Positions 5,162 through 5,439 of a DNA stretch of 5,439 nucleotides are shown here, in pieces. Origin of the DNA: an uncultured Carnobacterium sp. (GTDB lineage: Bacteria; Bacillota; Bacilli; Lactobacillales; Aerococcaceae). A model generated the notes under the pieces. The model was not told the DNA's origin. It searched no databases and saw only the letters and a program-made list of their open reading frames with translations. The stretch covers positions 1-5,439 of the forward strand of contig CAJPNA010000108.1 of NCBI GenBank assembly GCA_905371865.1, in the 5' to 3' direction. Numbering within the stretch: position 1 is the stretch's first letter; each line of letters opens with the position of its first letter. A program made the translations under genes and the position numbers.

Positions 5162-5291
5162 AACAAAAAATGAAATAATAAAAAACGAAAATTATTTTTA
5201 ATATATAGAACCTATGTAAAGATGTATACAAAAGATTAATTGGAATGCTAAACGGATGTGTAATTCGTAATTATTTATGCTGCACTCTGAC

Positions 5292-5319
5292 TTGCTTTGT
5301 CGTTCGTCTTTTTTATAAT
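5292..5319 (+). promoter_or_regulatory. possible sigma-A promoter
   Basis: A perfect -10 hexamer TATAAT (5314-5319) lies 16 bases after a weak -35 TTGCTT (5292-5297). Transcription would begin near 5326 and run towards the tRNA-like fold and whatever lies beyond the window. The -35 is poor and the surroundings are AT-rich, so this is tentative. Confidence 0.35.
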
Positions 5320-5361
5320 AGATTTTATCTTACGATACTATATAGGATAGAATAAGAACAT

Positions 5362-5430
5362 TTCTAAAAAGTGATAGACACTAATTGAACAATATAATTA
5401 TACATAAAGGTTTGAATCCTTTTTAAGAAT
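5362..5430 (+). other. degenerate tRNA-like fold at window edge
   Basis: AAAGG (5406-5410) pairs with CCTTT (5418-5422) around a seven-base T-loop-like TTTGAAT. TTCTAAA (5362-5368) pairs with the adjoining TTAAGAA (5423-5429) with one A-A mismatch. Between them are a short D-arm-like hairpin (AGTG 5370-5373 with CACT 5379-5382, loop five) and an anticodon-arm-like stem (AATTG 5383-5387 with TAATT 5395-5399, loop AACAATA). The loop lacks U33, the D-loop lacks GG, and T-loop C56 is T. It is a tRNA relic, a mimic, or chance in AT-rich DNA. Confidence 0.25.
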
Positions 5431-5439
5431 TGTTGTTAT

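Larger units (their letters stand above)
4956..5439. other. AT-rich gene-free region downstream of HNH gene
   Basis: From the HNH stop to the window end no credible gene is present on either strand; the longest minus-strand frame (4952-5161) is low-complexity and has no RBS. Base composition changes sharply: 5065-5210 is almost entirely A with a few T and C and very little G, unlike the coding DNA to the left. The stretch contains a four-copy direct repeat, an A-rich repeat pair, a promoter-like sequence and a tRNA-like fold, listed separately. In this phage position (HNH to terminase) a packaging or terminase-binding region is a reasonable guess, but nothing identifies a cut site. Confidence 0.6.

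Noticed and set aside
1..5439. CRISPR array, insertion sequence or integrase attachment site
   Set aside because: No regularly spaced identical repeats with unique spacers, no transposase or integrase gene, and no convincing terminal inverted repeats were seen.

Overview
This window looks like part of a tailed-phage or prophage genome from a low-GC Gram-positive host (Bacillales or Lactobacillales). The evidence is AT-rich coding sequence, strong AAAGGAGG-type ribosome binding sites, every credible gene on the + strand, very small genes that overlap by 4 to 32 bases, and the gene content. That content is a metallophosphoesterase with an N-terminal helix-turn-helix, an NrdH-type glutaredoxin, a compact cytosine-C5-methyltransferase-like protein, a sigma-70 region-4-like phage regulator and an HNH endonuclease. 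This order is typical of the end of the early/middle region running towards the late packaging genes; terminase would be expected just beyond the right edge.

Left part (1-3382): a tightly packed operon. It begins with a truncated small phage gene and three tiny overlapping genes, several outside ordinary ORF-length cutoffs. It continues with the 399-aa phosphoesterase (TTG start set by a strong RBS), a 62-aa unknown, nrdH, the methyltransferase-like gene and the late-regulator-like gene. NrdH and the methyltransferase fit nucleotide supply and DNA modification. The regulator is the expected switch to late transcription.

Middle (3383-4351): about 970 bases with no credible protein gene but dense RNA-type structure. 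It has many perfect 6-9 bp hairpins, a symmetric AA/AA internal-loop helix, a candidate long-range closing helix, a tRNA-like acceptor/T-arm minihelix near the 3' end and a 12-bp terminator-like hairpin. Size, phage context, position and tRNA-like neighbour make a giant ornate RNA of the GOLLD type (or, less likely given its size, ROOL) the best explanation. This is the main discovery in the window. Class membership is inferred from context and architecture, not from an alignment.

Right part (4352-5439): a small phage protein and an HNH nuclease overlap by 8 bases. They are followed by about 485 extremely AT-rich bases without a gene. This tail holds a four-copy, 27-28 base periodic direct repeat, a second A-rich repeat pair, a possible promoter with a perfect TATAAT, and a degenerate tRNA-like fold at the window edge. 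A packaging (cos/pac) or terminase-binding region between the HNH gene and terminase would fit but is not proven.
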